From Vreelandella stevensii S18214 (lineage in GTDB: Bacteria; Pseudomonadota; Gammaproteobacteria; Pseudomonadales; Halomonadaceae), in contig NZ_AJTS01000049.1 of assembly GCF_000275725.1 (NCBI RefSeq), positions 233,716 to 297,715 of the forward strand: a stretch of DNA of 64,000 nt, written 5' to 3'. Below the pieces are notes generated by a model. It did no database searches, was not told the origin of the DNA, and saw only the letters and a list, made by a program, of their open reading frames with translations. The translations under genes and the position numbers were made by a program. This document shows, one piece after another, positions 63,988-64,000 of this stretch (the first letter of the stretch is position 1; each line of letters opens with the position of its first letter).

Positions 63988-64000
63988 GTTTGTCGCGATT

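Overview
The window looks like chromosomal DNA of a moderately halophilic gammaproteobacterium, most like Halomonas or a close relative. This is inferred from the GC-rich coding style, a betaine/choline-type BCCT transporter, very acidic exported proteins, and the gene set (DASS and SstT sodium-coupled transporters, two siderophore uptake loci, an mmsA/GMC oxidoreductase operon). No rRNA, phage structural genes or CRISPR arrays were seen.

Layout. 1-6.3 kb: 3' end of fghA, mtgA, an EAL-domain protein, a DMT exporter, a DUF4168 protein, and a CNB-CBS-DUF294 protein coupled to a DnaQ-like exonuclease. 6.3-9.5 kb: BCCT transporter, then two small acidic lipoprotein-like genes, the second lacking its lipobox cysteine, and REP-like repeats. 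9.5-14.5 kb: a sigma-54 two-component pair with a possible leader ORF, an AEC transporter and a LysR regulator. 14.7-23.6 kb: siderophore locus 1 (TonB receptor divergent from binding protein, two permeases, ATPase and a fused ABC exporter-type protein, with Fur-box-like sites), then a YceI protein.

23.85-34.92 kb: an integrated mobilizable element of about 11 kb in a tRNA-Ile2 (CAT) gene. It is visibly AT-richer than the flanks, especially at the right end. It carries a tyrosine integrase, a 44-bp palindrome, a small DNA-binding protein, a replication-type protein, an EexN-like lipoprotein and a VirB6/TrbL-like protein without the rest of a type IV secretion system. Next come MobC and two tandem relaxase paralogues, the first lacking catalytic residues. 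The cargo is an AAA ATPase plus subtilisin-like protease pair resembling IetAS, a plasmid-stability and anti-phage module. Copies of a 16-bp palindrome suggest a shared regulator. The two att sites differ by compensatory changes in the tRNA T-arm, so the recombination history can be read directly.

35-45.4 kb: a NERD-nuclease/SF1 helicase; siderophore locus 2 (ferredoxin-like protein plus ATPase, divergent TonB receptor, two permeases, binding protein) with Fur-box-like sites; and AzlCD. 45.5-46.4 kb: an MFS pseudogene holding a 338-bp IS200/IS605 remnant that keeps both ends, a promoter-like sequence and the omega-RNA-like 3' region but almost none of tnpB. 46.4-57.5 kb: sstT, small unknown genes, a CDP-alcohol phosphatidyltransferase, a DASS transporter, sbcDC, a DUF533 protein and pgpA. 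57.5-64 kb: an aldehyde dehydrogenase, a MITE-like repeat, a LysR regulator divergent from mmsA and a GMC dehydrogenase (possibly 3-hydroxypropionate catabolism), and a cold-shock gene.

All functional calls rest on motif recognition and recalled family features. No database search was run.
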